Of a stretch of 64,000 bases of DNA, positions 1 through 8,995 are shown in pieces. Under the pieces are notes generated by a model that was given only the letters and a program-made list of their open reading frames with translations, did no database searches and was not told the DNA's origin. How positions within the stretch are numbered: position 1 is the stretch's first letter; every line of letters starts with the position of its first letter. Both the position numbers and the translations under genes were made by a program. Location: assembly GCF_023101685.1 (NCBI RefSeq), contig NZ_CP082164.1, positions 6,076,001-6,140,000 on the forward strand. Reading direction: 5' to 3'. The DNA comes from Bradyrhizobium sp. 186 (GTDB lineage: Bacteria; Pseudomonadota; Alphaproteobacteria; Rhizobiales; Xanthobacteraceae).

Positions 1-1085
1 GCATCCTCGACCGTCGGCTCGTTGACGTCGATCTTCTGGAAGCGCCGCACCAGCGCGCGGTCCTTCTCGAAGTGCTGGCGGTACTCCTTGTAGGTCGTCG
101 AGCCCATGCAGCGGATGGTGCCCGAGGCAAGCGCGGGCTTGAGCAGGTTCGATGCGTCCATCGCCCCGCCCGACGTCGCGCCAGCACCGATCACGGTGTG
201 GATCTCGTCGATGAACAGGATGGCGTTGGGATGGGCCTCGAGCTCCTTCAGCACCTGCTTGAGGCGCTCCTCGAAATCGCCGCGGTAGCGCGTGCCGGCG
301 AGCAGCGTGCCCATGTCGAGCGAGAACACGGTGGCAGCCGCCAGAACCTCCGGCACTTCGCTGTCGACGATACGCTTGGCCAGGCCTTCCGCGATCGCGG
401 TCTTGCCGACGCCGGCCTCGCCCACGAACAGCGGATTGTTCTTCTGCCGGCGGCACAGCACCTGGATCGCACGGTTGATCTCGGAATTGCGTCCGATCAC
501 CGGATCGATCTTGCCGTCGCGAGCCTTCTTGTTGAGGTTGACGCAATAGGTCTCGAGCGCCTCGCCCTTCTTCTTGGCGTCCTCGCTGCCCTTGGCCTCG
601 GTCTCCTCGTCGACGCCGCGCACGGGGCGCGCCTCGGAGACGCCCGGCCGCTTGGCGATGCCGTGGCTGATGTAGTTGACGGCGTCGTAGCGCGTCATGT
701 CCTGCTCCTGCAGGAAATACGCGGCATGGCTCTCGCGCTCGGCGAAGATCGCGATCAGCACGTTGGCGCCGGTCACCTCTTCGCGACCGGAGGATTGCAC
801 GTGGATCACCGCGCGCTGGATCACGCGCTGGAAACCGGCGGTCGGCTTGGCGTCGTCGGCGCCGTCCGTCACCAGATTCTCGAATTCGGTCTCAAGATAA
901 TTGACCAGGCTCGTGCGGAGCTTGTCGAGATCGACGCTGCAGGCGCGCATGACGGCGGCTGCATCGGAGTCGTCGATCAAGGAGAGCAAGAGATGCTCGA
1001 GCGTCGCGTATTGGTGATGACGCTCGTTTGCGATCGCCAGTGCACGATGCAGGGATTGTTCAAGGCTTTGAGAAAAAGTCGGCAT
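1..1085 (-). CDS. clpA: ATP-dependent Clp protease ATP-binding subunit ClpA (partial, cut by left edge)
   Basis: Reading leftwards from an ATG at 1083-1085, about 361 codons are open and run off the window edge, so only the N-terminal half is visible. The first ~150 residues match the Clp N-domain (start [10 protein letters not shown]). They are followed by the first AAA+ domain, with Walker A GEAGVGKT near residue 220 and Walker B LFIDEIH. ClpA is the unfoldase that feeds substrates to the ClpP peptidase in the cytoplasm. clpS lies just upstream on the same strand, about 280 bases away, which is the usual clpS-clpA order and supports ClpA rather than ClpB. The second AAA+ domain lies outside the window. 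Confidence 0.96.
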   Translation of the reverse strand, partial: MPTFSQSLEQSLHRALAIANERHHQYATLEHLLLSLIDDSDAAAVMRACSVDLDKLRTSLVNYLETEFENLVTDGADDAKPTAGFQRVIQRAVIHVQSSGREEVTGANVLIAIFAERESHAAYFLQEQDMTRYDAVNYISHGIAKRPGVSEARPVRGVDEETEAKGSEDAKKKGEALETYCVNLNKKARDGKIDPVIGRNSEINRAIQVLCRRQKNNPLFVGEAGVGKTAIAEGLAKRIVDSEVPEVLAAATVFSLDMGTLLAGTRYRGDFEERLKQVLKELEAHPNAILFIDEIHTVIGAGATSGGAMDASNLLKPALASGTIRCMGSTTYKEYRQHFEKDRALVRRFQKIDVNEPTVED

Positions 1086-1369
1086 TCGCGTCCTCTATGG
1101 CCCCCACCATCATGATCGCCATCGCCCGGTCAGGCAACAACAACCTTTGTCACATATAGTTATCCAAGATCGCGGCGAAAGACCGGTTCCGCGACTCGGC
1201 GGCGACACACCTGCGGCACTTTCGATGCAAAACCCGTTCCGATTTGGGCGGGATCGGCGCTGACGCAAATTTTCGCAAGTTCACCGGCCGAGACGGGCAT
1301 CGCGCAGACGTCACGCGACGATCACAATGCGACATGCACAGGCCGGCTCCGAACAAGCCGCGACGAAGA

Positions 1370-1702
1370 TTACTTCTTTTCCATCACGCATTGCAGCGGG
1401 TGCTGGTGCTTGCGGGCGAAATCCATCACCTGCGTCACCTTGGTCTCGGCGATCTCGTAGGTGAACACGCCGCACTCCCCGATGCCGTGATGATGGACGT
1501 GCAGCATGATCTTGGTCGCGGCCTCGATGTCCTTCTGGAAGAACTTCTCAAGCACGTGGACGACGAATTCCATCGGCGTGTAGTCGTCGTTGAGGATCAG
1601 CACGCGATACAGGTTCGGCCGCTTGGTCTTCGGTTTGACCTTGGTGATGACGGACGTGTTCGGAGCGGAGGGACCGCCGGGGCGGTTCTCGTCATTGCTC
1701 AT
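1370..1702 (-). CDS. clpS: ATP-dependent Clp protease adaptor protein ClpS
   Basis: A 110-residue protein from the ATG at 1700-1702 (MSNDENRP). The frame stays open to 1762, but that longer version only adds a low-complexity alanine-rich leader, so I prefer the inner start. The family core is clear: the [10 protein letters not shown] segment, then [22 protein letters not shown]. ClpS binds the ClpA N-domain and delivers N-degron substrates to ClpAP in the cytoplasm. Length and the basic N-terminal tail ([12 protein letters not shown]) fit alphaproteobacterial ClpS. It is immediately upstream of clpA on the same strand, so co-expression is likely. Confidence 0.95.
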   Translation of the reverse strand: MSNDENRPGGPSAPNTSVITKVKPKTKRPNLYRVLILNDDYTPMEFVVHVLEKFFQKDIEAATKIMLHVHHHGIGECGVFTYEIAETKVTQVMDFARKHQHPLQCVMEKK

Positions 1703-2388
1703 CCGGGGAGCGTGGGCGGCGGCCGCCGCGGGCAGGTCAAGTTTGGAAGACAGTTGCGGCATGGCTCAGGCGTTCAAATTCCCCACGGAAGCGTATGACG
1801 GTCCGCCGCGCAGCCCCACCCTTCGGAGCTTCGCACAGGCGCGCCGCCTTGTTGGATCGCCGCTTCCAACCGATCCGGTCCAAGCCGGATCGATTGCAGG
1901 GAATATGGGCCTGCCCCCGGCTCGCCGCAAGCATGCAAGGTCCGGCCATGCGGCCATGGCGGTCCCGATTCCCGGTTCGGGCGATCCTGGCCAAGGTTAA
2001 TCAATCCGGACCGATTTGACAAAAACTTCCGCCCCGACCCTTTAGAACATGTCGACCAGGAACCCGCCGTAACGCGGCTGCGACGCTTTCGCGTGGGGAT
2101 ACGTCCGGATTTCTACGGTGCAAGCATGTCGTGAATGCGCCGGCCAAGGATACCAGCTACACCTACAAGGACGCGATCGTGCTGCTCTACGACGGCCTCA
2201 ACACGCAGCGCCGCTGATACAGCAATGCGTCGAGATCACGCTCGGCAGAAGACGCGATCGTCGCGGCGCTCAAGGCCATCGGCGCCCCGCTGTCGAAGCT
2301 GCGCGTGGCGCGCGGACGGATATCTCGCCCGCAAATAAAAAAGCCCGGCTGATTCAGCCGGGCTTTTCGATTCCAGGAGTCCGCAAGG
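1703..2388. other. intergenic gap, possible decayed short reading frame
   Basis: No convincing gene is present between clpS and the phasin. One frame from a GTG at 2131 reads about 28 codons (ending LLYDGLNTQRR), meets TGA at 2215-2217, and then stays open for about 43 more codons. Neither half was recognised. This may be a pseudogene or chance. The right end of the gap holds the terminator hairpin described separately. Confidence 0.35.
2336..2374. terminator. rho-independent terminator hairpin
   Basis: An A-run, then AAGCCCGGCTGA/TTCAGCCGGGCTT, then a T-run. The stem is a near-perfect GC-rich inverted repeat, and it would terminate in either direction. It lies just after the stop of the leftward phasin gene, so it probably ends that transcript. 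Confidence 0.8.
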
Positions 2389-2727
2389 TTAGTGAGCGGC
2401 CGGGGTGAACTTGGATGCGATGGTCTCGACCGGCTTGAAGGCCTGCTTCGCGAGGTCGTTGTAGAGGCCGGCGATCTTCTGCGATTCAGCGACGAAGGTC
2501 TCGTAGGCGGTGCGGGCGAAATCGGTCTGCGCTTCCAGCGCCTTGTCCAGCGACTTCACGCCGGAAAGCTTCTCGACGAAGGACTTGGTGTCTTCGAACG
2601 ACTTCTTGGTGTAGTCGCCATAGGCGCTGGCGATCGCCTGGATGCCGTGCTGCATCGAGCTCGCGGAGGCAACGCAGGTCTCGAACTGCTCTTTCCCGTA
2701 ATTCTGAAAGTCTTCAACCTTGAACAT
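2389..2727 (-). CDS. phasin family protein (PHB granule-associated)
   Basis: A 112-residue all-helical protein, MFKVEDFQNYGKEQ..., with the classic phasin pattern: an amphipathic helical region with no transmembrane segment, then QTDFARTAYETFVAESQKIAGLYNDLAKQAFKPVE. Phasins coat polyhydroxybutyrate granules and control their size and number. The start is an ATG preceded by an AAAGGATCC-like ribosome site. Upstream lie two palindromic TGC/GCA operators (2791-2832) of the type expected for the PHB-responsive repressor PhaR, so expression probably tracks PHB content. It is transcribed alone and ends at the hairpin at 2336-2374. Confidence 0.9.
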   Translation of the reverse strand: MFKVEDFQNYGKEQFETCVASASSMQHGIQAIASAYGDYTKKSFEDTKSFVEKLSGVKSLDKALEAQTDFARTAYETFVAESQKIAGLYNDLAKQAFKPVETIASKFTPAAH

Positions 2728-2790
2728 CTTGGATCCTTTTCCCTGGCGTTTCGTCGGGAAGCTTGGGCCCCCTGACGCTGCCCATAATTA

Positions 2791-2832
2791 GTGCAACGCA
2801 CAAAAAAGTCAAGAATCTTGTGCGACGCACAA
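2791..2832. promoter_or_regulatory. tandem PhaR-like palindromic operators upstream of phasin gene
   Basis: Two inverted repeats, GTGCAACGCAC at 2791-2801 and the perfect TTGTGCG-A/C-GCACAA-type palindrome at 2818-2832, sit about 65-105 bases upstream of the phasin start. PhaR proteins of PHB-making alphaproteobacteria bind TGC-rich palindromes at phasin promoters. Assigning these sites to PhaR is inference. Confidence 0.6.
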
Positions 2833-3115
2833 AAATAAATACAAGTCGCTGAGATTCCCGGGGTTTCCCGCAATGGTTCCTTAAGCTTTTGGAAACCGCG
2901 GCCCCCTACCCTGATTCCCTGGACGTGTTCATCTTCCGCGAGCGGCCAAAAGCCGTTTTAGAACACCACCTTAGCCAGAACAGCGGCTCAGGCCCAACGT
3001 CCCCCGCAGCGAACACCAGCGGAGGGGCAGCTTGAGCAGGTAATGATCCCGGGTCCGCAGGGCACAATTTCGCCTCACGAGCCGGTGATCAAGTCAGAAA
3101 CGGGGACGGGGTTTC
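2833..3115. other. intergenic region, divergent promoters
   Basis: About 280 bases between the phasin operators and the carboxypeptidase start. It must contain the carboxypeptidase promoter. I see no gene and no clear repeat. Confidence 0.5.
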
Positions 3116-4963
3116 ATGCTTCGTAAAAACTTGTCTTCCTCGCGCTTGGCGCGGGTTGGGGTTTTCGGGCTTCTTACGATCACCACCGCGGTCATCTTCA
3201 CCACCGATGCTGCCGAGGCGCGGCGCCATCGGCATCGCTCCTACGCGCACCACCGGGTGCAGCGCGATGCCTCCGAAAGCTACAGCCCGCAATTCGCATC
3301 CATCATCGTCGATGGCAATTCCGGCGCGGTGCTTCAGTCGACCAGCCCCGATGGGCTGCGCCATCCCGCATCGCTCACCAAGATCATGACGCTCTATCTG
3401 CTGTTCGAGCGTCTCGAGTCCGGCAAGATGAAGCTCGACACCGAAATGCCGGTGTCTCAGCACGCCGCCGCACAGGATCCGACCAAGCTCAATTTGCGCC
3501 CCGGCCAGACCATCCGTGTCGAGGACGCGATCAAGGGTCTTGTCACCCGTTCCGCCAACGACGCAGCCGTGGTGATCGCGGAAGCGATCGGCGGCGACGA
3601 GGATGATTTCGGCCAGATGATGACGCGCAAGGCGCGTTCGCTCGGCATGTCCAAGACCGTCTATCGCAACGCCTCGGGCCTGCCCAACGACGAGCAGGTG
3701 ACGACGGCGCGCGACCAGGCCACGCTCGGCCGCGCCATTCAGGAGCGCTTCCCGCGCTATTACCGCTACTTCTCGACCGCCTCGTTCAATTTCCGGGGAC
3801 AGTCGATCCGCAACCACAATCACCTGCTTGGCAGCGTCGAGGGCGTGGACGGCATCAAGACCGGCTACACCCGCGCCTCCGGCTTCAACCTCGTGACCTC
3901 GATGCGCCGCGGCAACCGCCATCTGGTCGGCGTGGTGCTGGGCGGCCGCAGCGGCGGTTCGCGCGACGCCATCATGCGCAACCTGCTCGCGGAGAACCTG
4001 GACAAGGGCGCCTCGACCCGCACCGTTGCCGCGATCACTGAGCGCAGCGGTTCTGACAACATCGAAGTCGCCGATGCTTCGGATACTCCGGTCCGCCCGG
4101 CGCCGCAGGCCCAGGCTGCGGCCGCACCTGCTCCCGAAACGGCTGCACCGCGTCCCGCCTCTCGCCCGTCGGCGCTTGCGGCAGCGACCGCGGCAATGCC
4201 GCCGGCGCAGCCCAAGCCTGACTTCAAGGCAGACGCCAGGCAGGCCGAGGCCAAGATCGAGCCCGCTCCGCTCACCAGCGGCGTCATCGCGAGCCAGCCG
4301 CTCTCCATCATGCCGGGCTCGTCCGAGCCGATGAAGCCGGTTCGGGTCAAGACGGTTCAGGTCAAGGCCGGTGCCGCAAAGGTTGCCTCCGCCGCCCCGA
4401 CGCAGGCTGCGCCGCAGGTCACCAATACCGTTTCGTCCCGCTCCGATGTCGCCGAAACGTCTAGCGCCGTCGTCGCCCGGGCGGATCTCATCAACAAGCC
4501 GGAGATCGTCAGCCAACCGGAGGCGCCGAAGGCCGAACTCGCCCGTACCGAACTGCCGCGACAGCCGGCGGGCTTCGGCACCGGCAACGGCATCCTCGGC
4601 GTGCTGCCGGCCGCAACCGCCGCCGCACCCGTCCCGGCTGCTCCGAAGCTCGCCTCCGCCGATCCGGCGCCACAGCCGATCCAGATGAGCGCCACCACCC
4701 GGTCGGTCGTCACCCACAGCGGGTGGATCGTCCAGGTCGGCGCCCTCGAGAGCGAGAACGAAGCCCAGCAGCGCATCGATGCCGCGCGCAGCTCGGCCCG
4801 AGGCCTGCTCAGCAAGGCCGATCCGTTCACCGAGCCGGTCCTCGCCAAGGATAATCGCAAGCTCTACCGCGCCCGCTTCGCCGGGCTCGAGCGGGACCAG
4901 GCCGAAGCCGTCTGCCGCGCCCTGAAGCGCGCCGATATCTCCTGCATCACCGTCCGTAACTGA
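3116..4963 (+). CDS. D-alanyl-D-alanine carboxypeptidase with C-terminal SPOR domain
   Basis: A 615-residue low-molecular-weight penicillin-binding protein of the peptidase S11 family. Residues 1-35 form a signal peptide. The three active-site motifs are present: SLTK (S86-K89), SAN (146-148) and KTG (248-250). Residues ~310-530 are an Ala/Pro-rich linker. The last ~80 residues (GWIVQVGALESENEAQQRI...) form a SPOR domain, which binds denuded glycan at the division septum. The enzyme trims the terminal D-Ala from peptidoglycan stem peptides in the periplasm, and the SPOR tail would focus it on the septum. It is a single gene closed by a strong terminator at 4982-5018. The linker is unusually long for the family. 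Confidence 0.95.
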   Translation: MLRKNLSSSRLARVGVFGLLTITTAVIFTTDAAEARRHRHRSYAHHRVQRDASESYSPQFASIIVDGNSGAVLQSTSPDGLRHPASLTKIMTLYLLFERLESGKMKLDTEMPVSQHAAAQDPTKLNLRPGQTIRVEDAIKGLVTRSANDAAVVIAEAIGGDEDDFGQMMTRKARSLGMSKTVYRNASGLPNDEQVTTARDQATLGRAIQERFPRYYRYFSTASFNFRGQSIRNHNHLLGSVEGVDGIKTGYTRASGFNLVTSMRRGNRHLVGVVLGGRSGGSRDAIMRNLLAENLDKGASTRTVAAITERSGSDNIEVADASDTPVRPAPQAQAAAAPAPETAAPRPASRPSALAAATAAMPPAQPKPDFKADARQAEAKIEPAPLTSGVIASQPLSIMPGSSEPMKPVRVKTVQVKAGAAKVASAAPTQAAPQVTNTVSSRSDVAETSSAVVARADLINKPEIVSQPEAPKAELARTELPRQPAGFGTGNGILGVLPAATAAAPVPAAPKLASADPAPQPIQMSATTRSVVTHSGWIVQVGALESENEAQQRIDAARSSARGLLSKADPFTEPVLAKDNRKLYRARFAGLERDQAEAVCRALKRADISCITVRN

Positions 4964-4981
4964 TCGTCTCATCGTTCCGTC

Positions 4982-5018
4982 AAAATGCCCGCGCCTTCGG
5001 CGCGGGCATTTTCGTTTT
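4982..5018 (+). terminator. rho-independent terminator of the D,D-carboxypeptidase gene
   Basis: AAAATGCCCGCGCC / GGCGCGGGCATTTT forms a perfect stem around a TTC loop and is followed by CGTTTTT. It starts 19 bases after the stop codon. Confidence 0.9.
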
Positions 5019-5187
5019 TGGGGACGCAATGATGCGAAGGCTGTTCCACGACAACCTCTCGTCAAGAATTTACGGTTAAAACTTTGCTCAAGGGATCGAC
5101 CACGCCGGCAATGGCGGGCATCGGGGCGACGGCAAACAGAGCAAGCGGAGCTCACGCGGTACGGGCGTTTGTAGCGTGGTGCCGGAG

Positions 5188-5916
5188 TTAGCCGTTATGC
5201 GTACGAAGCAGAGTATCCTTGGCCTCGTTTACACGGGCAGCGAGGTACGTCGAGCCCCCCTGGTCGGGATGGAGTTTCTTCATCAGCGACTTGTGAGCCC
5301 GGCTGATGTCGTCGCGCCCCGCCCCCGGCTGCAAGCCAAGGATCTGATAGGCTTCCTCCGCCGTCATTTTGCTGCTCGGCGCCGTGCGGCGCTGCCCCCC
5401 TGCCGCATCGCCCTGCGCGTGCTGACGCCAGGCGGGAAACCGGCGGTCCAGATAGCTTTCGAGTAAGGCCACGCTCTCAGCGTCGAACGTCGGGACCATC
5501 GCCAGCAGACTCGCGAGATCAAACTCGTCGAGAGCGCGCCCTGCGTGAGGCCCGGCGACGATCTGTCCCGCGAGCTGGCCAGAGTCGTGGTCGAGCCGCA
5601 TGTCGAGGAATTGCGAGCGCACGCGCGAGGCCTGTCCGGAAGTGCGCGCCGCGCCACCGCCGAACAGCCCGCCGATATTGCCGAAGCCGGAGTTTGCCAG
5701 CGGCGTCCAGCCGAGCAGGCCGGCGCCGAAGATCCCGAGCGGGATCGCCACCGCCAGTTCGCCCCGCAAGCCCGTGAACGCCGCGACCGCCAGCGCCACC
5801 ACGCCGCCGCCGATCTTGACGGCGCGCGCGAGCACCGCCGGATTGGCGGCGCGGAACATCTGGAGCAGCAGATAAATCGTGACAACGGCGACAGCGCCGG
5901 CGATCAGGGTCGGCAT
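5188..5916 (-). CDS. membrane-anchored DnaJ-like (type III J-domain) protein
   Basis: A 242-residue protein. The N-terminus holds two or three hydrophobic segments (residues ~1-25 and ~33-75). A middle region (~80-170) is conserved but unnamed. The C-terminal J-domain (~180-242) carries AYQILGLQPGAGRDDISRAHKSLMKKLHPDQGG with the essential HPD tripeptide. The arrangement of membrane anchor plus C-terminal J-domain resembles mitochondrial Pam18/Tim14 and alphaproteobacterial DjlA-like co-chaperones. It would stimulate DnaK ATPase at the inner membrane. The VWA gene lies 64 bases upstream on the same strand, so a two-gene operon is likely. Confidence 0.87.
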   Translation of the reverse strand: MPTLIAGAVAVVTIYLLLQMFRAANPAVLARAVKIGGGVVALAVAAFTGLRGELAVAIPLGIFGAGLLGWTPLANSGFGNIGGLFGGGAARTSGQASRVRSQFLDMRLDHDSGQLAGQIVAGPHAGRALDEFDLASLLAMVPTFDAESVALLESYLDRRFPAWRQHAQGDAAGGQRRTAPSSKMTAEEAYQILGLQPGAGRDDISRAHKSLMKKLHPDQGGSTYLAARVNEAKDTLLRTHNG

Positions 5917-5980
5917 CGCCCATATATAGTCCCCTCGCGCCCAAAAAGCATGCCGTCGTATCTCGCCAGGCGAACCCGCT

Positions 5981-6730
5981 TCACTTCATCTGGCCGATCA
6001 GCTTCGCCGCGCCGCTCGTCGTCTTCGACAATTTGAGCAGCGCCTCGCGGCCGCCCGCCGCATAGGCCGCAGCCGCACGCAAGAGGTCGCGCAACTGCGC
6101 TGCTGCGCCAGGATCGAACCGGCACCAGGCACCGCCGGTCAGGCGCGCGATCTCGCGAAATGCCTGCTCGGCCACGTCGTCATGGCCTTCCTGAAACAGG
6201 AACACGGGCACTTTGAGCATGCCGAGCTCACCAGCCTTGGCGCAGAGCTCGTCAACTTTCTCCTCCATGGCATCGCCGACGAAGACCACGGCACGCACGC
6301 CCGAATCGACCGCCTCCCGCCGTGCCTCACTCAGCACCTTGCCGATCTGGGTGTCGCCGCCGCGGCAGTCGATCTTGCTCATCAGCGTTGCAAGTTTGGC
6401 GCTGTCGGAGATCCAGCCCGTGGCGCGGCACTCGTTGAACCCGCGATAATAGACCAGCCGAATGTCGAGGCTGCCGATTGCCGCCGCCTCGCGGAACATG
6501 TCCGCCTGGAGCCCGCAGGCCATGTCCCAGGTCGGTTGCCGGCTCATCGTCGCATCCAGCGCGAAGATCAGCCGCCCGTTCGCACCGGGCGCATGCGGGG
6601 ACAGCGCACGTGCCTTGGCGACGAAGGCGGCGATATCGTCCGTGGTCGACGTGTTGGCCTGCGGCAGTGCGCCGCCTGCTTGCGCCGAGACGGCATCGCG
6701 GCCGCGCGGTTTGATAGGTTCGCCCGACAT
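5981..6730 (-). CDS. VWA domain-containing protein
   Basis: From the ATG at 6728-6730 (MSGEPIKPRG) the product is 249 residues. A longer version starts at 6775 but its first residues are basic and uninformative. After a low-complexity head (1-50) comes a von Willebrand A-like Rossmann fold: LIFALDATMSRQPTWD (metal-site residues D59, T61, S63), then DIRLVYYRGF and AVVFVGDAMEE. The family is widespread and uncharacterised in alphaproteobacteria. I infer a metal-dependent protein-binding role in the cytoplasm, since there is no signal peptide or membrane helix. It is upstream of the J-domain gene on the same strand, which hints at a shared protein-quality role. Confidence 0.8.
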   Translation of the reverse strand: MSGEPIKPRGRDAVSAQAGGALPQANTSTTDDIAAFVAKARALSPHAPGANGRLIFALDATMSRQPTWDMACGLQADMFREAAAIGSLDIRLVYYRGFNECRATGWISDSAKLATLMSKIDCRGGDTQIGKVLSEARREAVDSGVRAVVFVGDAMEEKVDELCAKAGELGMLKVPVFLFQEGHDDVAEQAFREIARLTGGAWCRFDPGAAAQLRDLLRAAAAYAAGGREALLKLSKTTSGAAKLIGQMK

Positions 6731-6790
6731 CCCTGCTCGCACCTTGCGTGAGCGGCTAATGTGGTTAGCGGGCACTGCCCGGTCAATGTG

Positions 6791-6824
6791 AAAAACCTCC
6801 GCCGGCGGGCGCCAGCGGAGGCTT
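6791..6824 (-). terminator. rho-independent terminator downstream of the serine hydrolase gene
   Basis: Read leftwards, GCCTCCGCTGGC and GCCGGCGGAGG pair around a short loop and are followed by TTTTTCAC. It lies 47 bases beyond the stop of the leftward gene at 6871. Confidence 0.75.
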
Positions 6825-6870
6825 CGAACATCTGTTGCTGACCAGGAGCGAAGCGTCAGCTCTTGGAAGC

Positions 6871-7731
6871 TCAGCTCTTGGCAGGTGCCATCAGGGCGAC
6901 CGGACCAGGCTCGAGGATCTTGGGCGGGGACGAGCTGGTGTCAACCGGCGCCACGTCGCTGTCAGCCGCGCTCAGGAACTTGTCGAGCATCCCCTGGATG
7001 GAGTTCTTGGCGCCATCCGGGCCGGTGTCGCGCATGTCGTTGTGCTGGAAGTCCGTCTTGACGACCTGAATTCCGGCCTTCTCGCACTCCTCGTCCGTGG
7101 GGATCACACCCGGATCGGTTTTGAACTGCGGATCCTTGGAGCGGAACGACAGGATCTTGAACTTGCCGGCGGTGACGAAGGGAACGCGGAGATTATCCAG
7201 CGTGACGACCTTCTTGACCTCGTCCGGATACTGCTTGGCGAAATACATCGTGATGTCGCCGCCCATGGAGTGGCCGACCATCGTCACCCTGGCGTAATCG
7301 GCGTTGGGCTGAACCTTTTTCATCTCCTGCATCGCGAGATGGATGTTGGCGACGCCGCGCAGGATCTGCGGCAGCCGACCGACATAGAGCTCGCCGGGCT
7401 TGGTCACCATCGGAGGATCGGTCGGCAGGTCATGCTGCGGACTGACGACGAGATAGCCGCGTGCCGCGAAGATGTTGGCGAGGAAGCCGTACTCGGTATT
7501 CTTGACGGTGTTGCCGTGATTGATCACCGCGACCGGCATCGTGATCATGCCGGCATTGGCCTGCATTTCCTTGTCGCGACGGATCGCGATATCGACGGGC
7601 ACCGGACGATTGTCGCGCGAGGCATCGTAGAAAGTGACGGTCTCGTGCCTGATAGCCCACTTGCTCGCCGTGAAATAGGCGACGCCGCAGAGGGCAGTAA
7701 CCGAAACCAGAACGGCAATTCCACGCTTCAT
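6871..7731 (-). CDS. exported alpha/beta-hydrolase (serine hydrolase)
   Basis: A 286-residue protein with an N-terminal signal peptide or anchor (MKRGIAVLVSVTALCGVAYF). The catalytic nucleophile elbow is GHSMGG (153-158, S155). An oxyanion-region NHG (71-73), D/E residues after PFVTAGKFKIL and a late FQHNDM histidine complete a plausible triad. The closest family feel is dienelactone hydrolase/chlorophyllase-like esterases acting in the periplasm; the substrate is unknown. It is transcribed alone. A palindrome identical in core to the phasin operator lies 154 bases upstream (7885-7897), so a link to PHB control is possible but unproved. Confidence 0.78.
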   Translation of the reverse strand: MKRGIAVLVSVTALCGVAYFTASKWAIRHETVTFYDASRDNRPVPVDIAIRRDKEMQANAGMITMPVAVINHGNTVKNTEYGFLANIFAARGYLVVSPQHDLPTDPPMVTKPGELYVGRLPQILRGVANIHLAMQEMKKVQPNADYARVTMVGHSMGGDITMYFAKQYPDEVKKVVTLDNLRVPFVTAGKFKILSFRSKDPQFKTDPGVIPTDEECEKAGIQVVKTDFQHNDMRDTGPDGAKNSIQGMLDKFLSAADSDVAPVDTSSSPPKILEPGPVALMAPAKS

Positions 7732-8071
7732 TTTCGTCCTCAGCCTCAGGCTTGTCTGGCCTGAAGTCCCTGTCGAAACCGTGCTTGTTCGGGAAGCTCT
7801 TTGGCTCCCTCGCGCCTATTCCCTAATATATGTCACAGCCGCGTGACAGGAAGGCCAAATTTTGTGAACTGGCAGCCCTTTCATTGTGCGACGCACACGT
7901 TTCTTGAGCATCCCGTCCCCCTACAGCTACGTCAGGGTGCACGTCACCATCCGACGCAACCGGTCTCGATCTGGTTCAACTTCGCAGTAAACACGAGATG
8001 AAAACGGGTTTTCGCGGGGTCGGTTCCAGCGGGAACCGGCTAGGAAGCTTCGACCGGAAGTAGCGACGTGG
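7732..8071. other. intergenic region with operator-like palindrome
   Basis: 340 bases between mipZ and the serine hydrolase. It contains TGTGCGACGCACA at 7885-7897, matching the core of the phasin operator. A perfect 7-bp hairpin CGGTTCC/GGAACCG at 8021-8038 lies just past the mipZ stop and may act in mipZ termination. I see no gene. Confidence 0.55.
7885..7897. promoter_or_regulatory. palindromic operator, same core as at the phasin promoter
   Basis: TGTGCGACGCACA is an inverted repeat with the same sequence as the core at 2819-2831. It sits 154 bases upstream of the leftward serine hydrolase. The shared sequence is seen directly; a common regulator is inference. Confidence 0.5.
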
Positions 8072-8995
8072 TCAGGCGCCGAGGATGTCGTGAATCTCGA
8101 GCGGCTTGGCGACCTGGCTGAACCACTCGGCCCTATTGGCCGCACGGCGGCGGCCGCGCTCGTCAAGCGGAAGCTTGAGCTGGCGGAGCAGGCTCGTCAC
8201 CTCTTCCCGCGCGGTGAGATGGCCGAGATTGGGCCGCATGCCCAACGTCGCCTCGTCGATCTCGTCGAGGGCCGTCAGGCCGCGCGGAAAGAACTCGCGG
8301 TAAACGACGCGCTCGGCGAAGCCGTCGACGTAGCGGAAGCCGAGCCGCAGCGACAAATCCTTCAGTCCGTTGGCGACGAGCTGCTTGTTGCGGGAGCCGA
8401 GCATCGACAGGCGGTTGCGCACGACGATCCAGTCAGTCGTCGAGCCGTCGAGCTGGCGGCGCTTGCGGCGGGTATCCAGCACCATCTCGGCGTAGTGGCT
8501 CTCGCCCGTCACCGCATAGTTGGCAGGATCGACAGTGCCGAGCACGTCGAAATCGAGGAAGCTGTCGTTGATCGGCGTGACCAGCGTATCGGCCATCGAG
8601 TGCGCCAGCCGCATCAGGTAACTGTCGGTGCCGGGAGTGTCGATGACGATGAAGTCGAAACTGCTCTCGACCGCTGAAACCGCCTCCATGAACTGCTGGA
8701 ACTCGGAATTCTCGTTCTCGGCGATCTGCATGGTCTCGCCAAGCTTGATGCAGCGATGCACCGGCAGCTCGAGGTCGAGCTTGGTGCGGCGCGCCCAAGC
8801 GGAACGGTTGTTGATGTAGCGGGTGAAGCTCTGCTGACGGCAGTCGAGATCGATGGTGGCGACGCGCTGGCCGGCCTTCAGAAGCGCGACCGCGATGTGC
8901 AGGGCGGAGGTCGACTTGCCGGAGCCGCCTTTCTCGTTGCCGAGCACGACCACATGCGCCGAGCCGGATTGGCCTTGGCTAGCCTGCACAAGCAT
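8072..8995 (-). CDS. mipZ: cell division positioning ATPase MipZ
   Basis: A 307-residue ParA-superfamily ATPase. The ATG at 8993-8995 has GAGG six bases upstream, which I prefer over the GTG at 9010. The deviant Walker A KGGSGKST is at residues 22-29, followed by VATIDLDCRQQSFTRYINNR and the switch region FIVIDTPGTDSYLMR. This layout and the C-terminal LPLDERGRRRAANRAEWFSQVA match alphaproteobacterial MipZ rather than plasmid ParA. MipZ forms a bipolar gradient by binding ParB and DNA and inhibits FtsZ assembly away from mid-cell. It is monocistronic, and the divergent panC starts 285 bases away. Confidence 0.94.
   Translation of the reverse strand: MLVQASQGQSGSAHVVVLGNEKGGSGKSTSALHIAVALLKAGQRVATIDLDCRQQSFTRYINNRSAWARRTKLDLELPVHRCIKLGETMQIAENENSEFQQFMEAVSAVESSFDFIVIDTPGTDSYLMRLAHSMADTLVTPINDSFLDFDVLGTVDPANYAVTGESHYAEMVLDTRRKRRQLDGSTTDWIVVRNRLSMLGSRNKQLVANGLKDLSLRLGFRYVDGFAERVVYREFFPRGLTALDEIDEATLGMRPNLGHLTAREEVTSLLRQLKLPLDERGRRRAANRAEWFSQVAKPLEIHDILGA

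Noticed and set aside
1..1115. 347-codon plus-strand frame at the left end
   Set aside because: It is opposite ClpA, whose Walker A and B motifs are clear on the minus strand.
3089..5155. 688-codon minus-strand frame opposite the D,D-carboxypeptidase
   Set aside because: Low-complexity Arg/Gly-rich translation over a well-supported sense gene with all three active-site motifs; it is a shadow frame.
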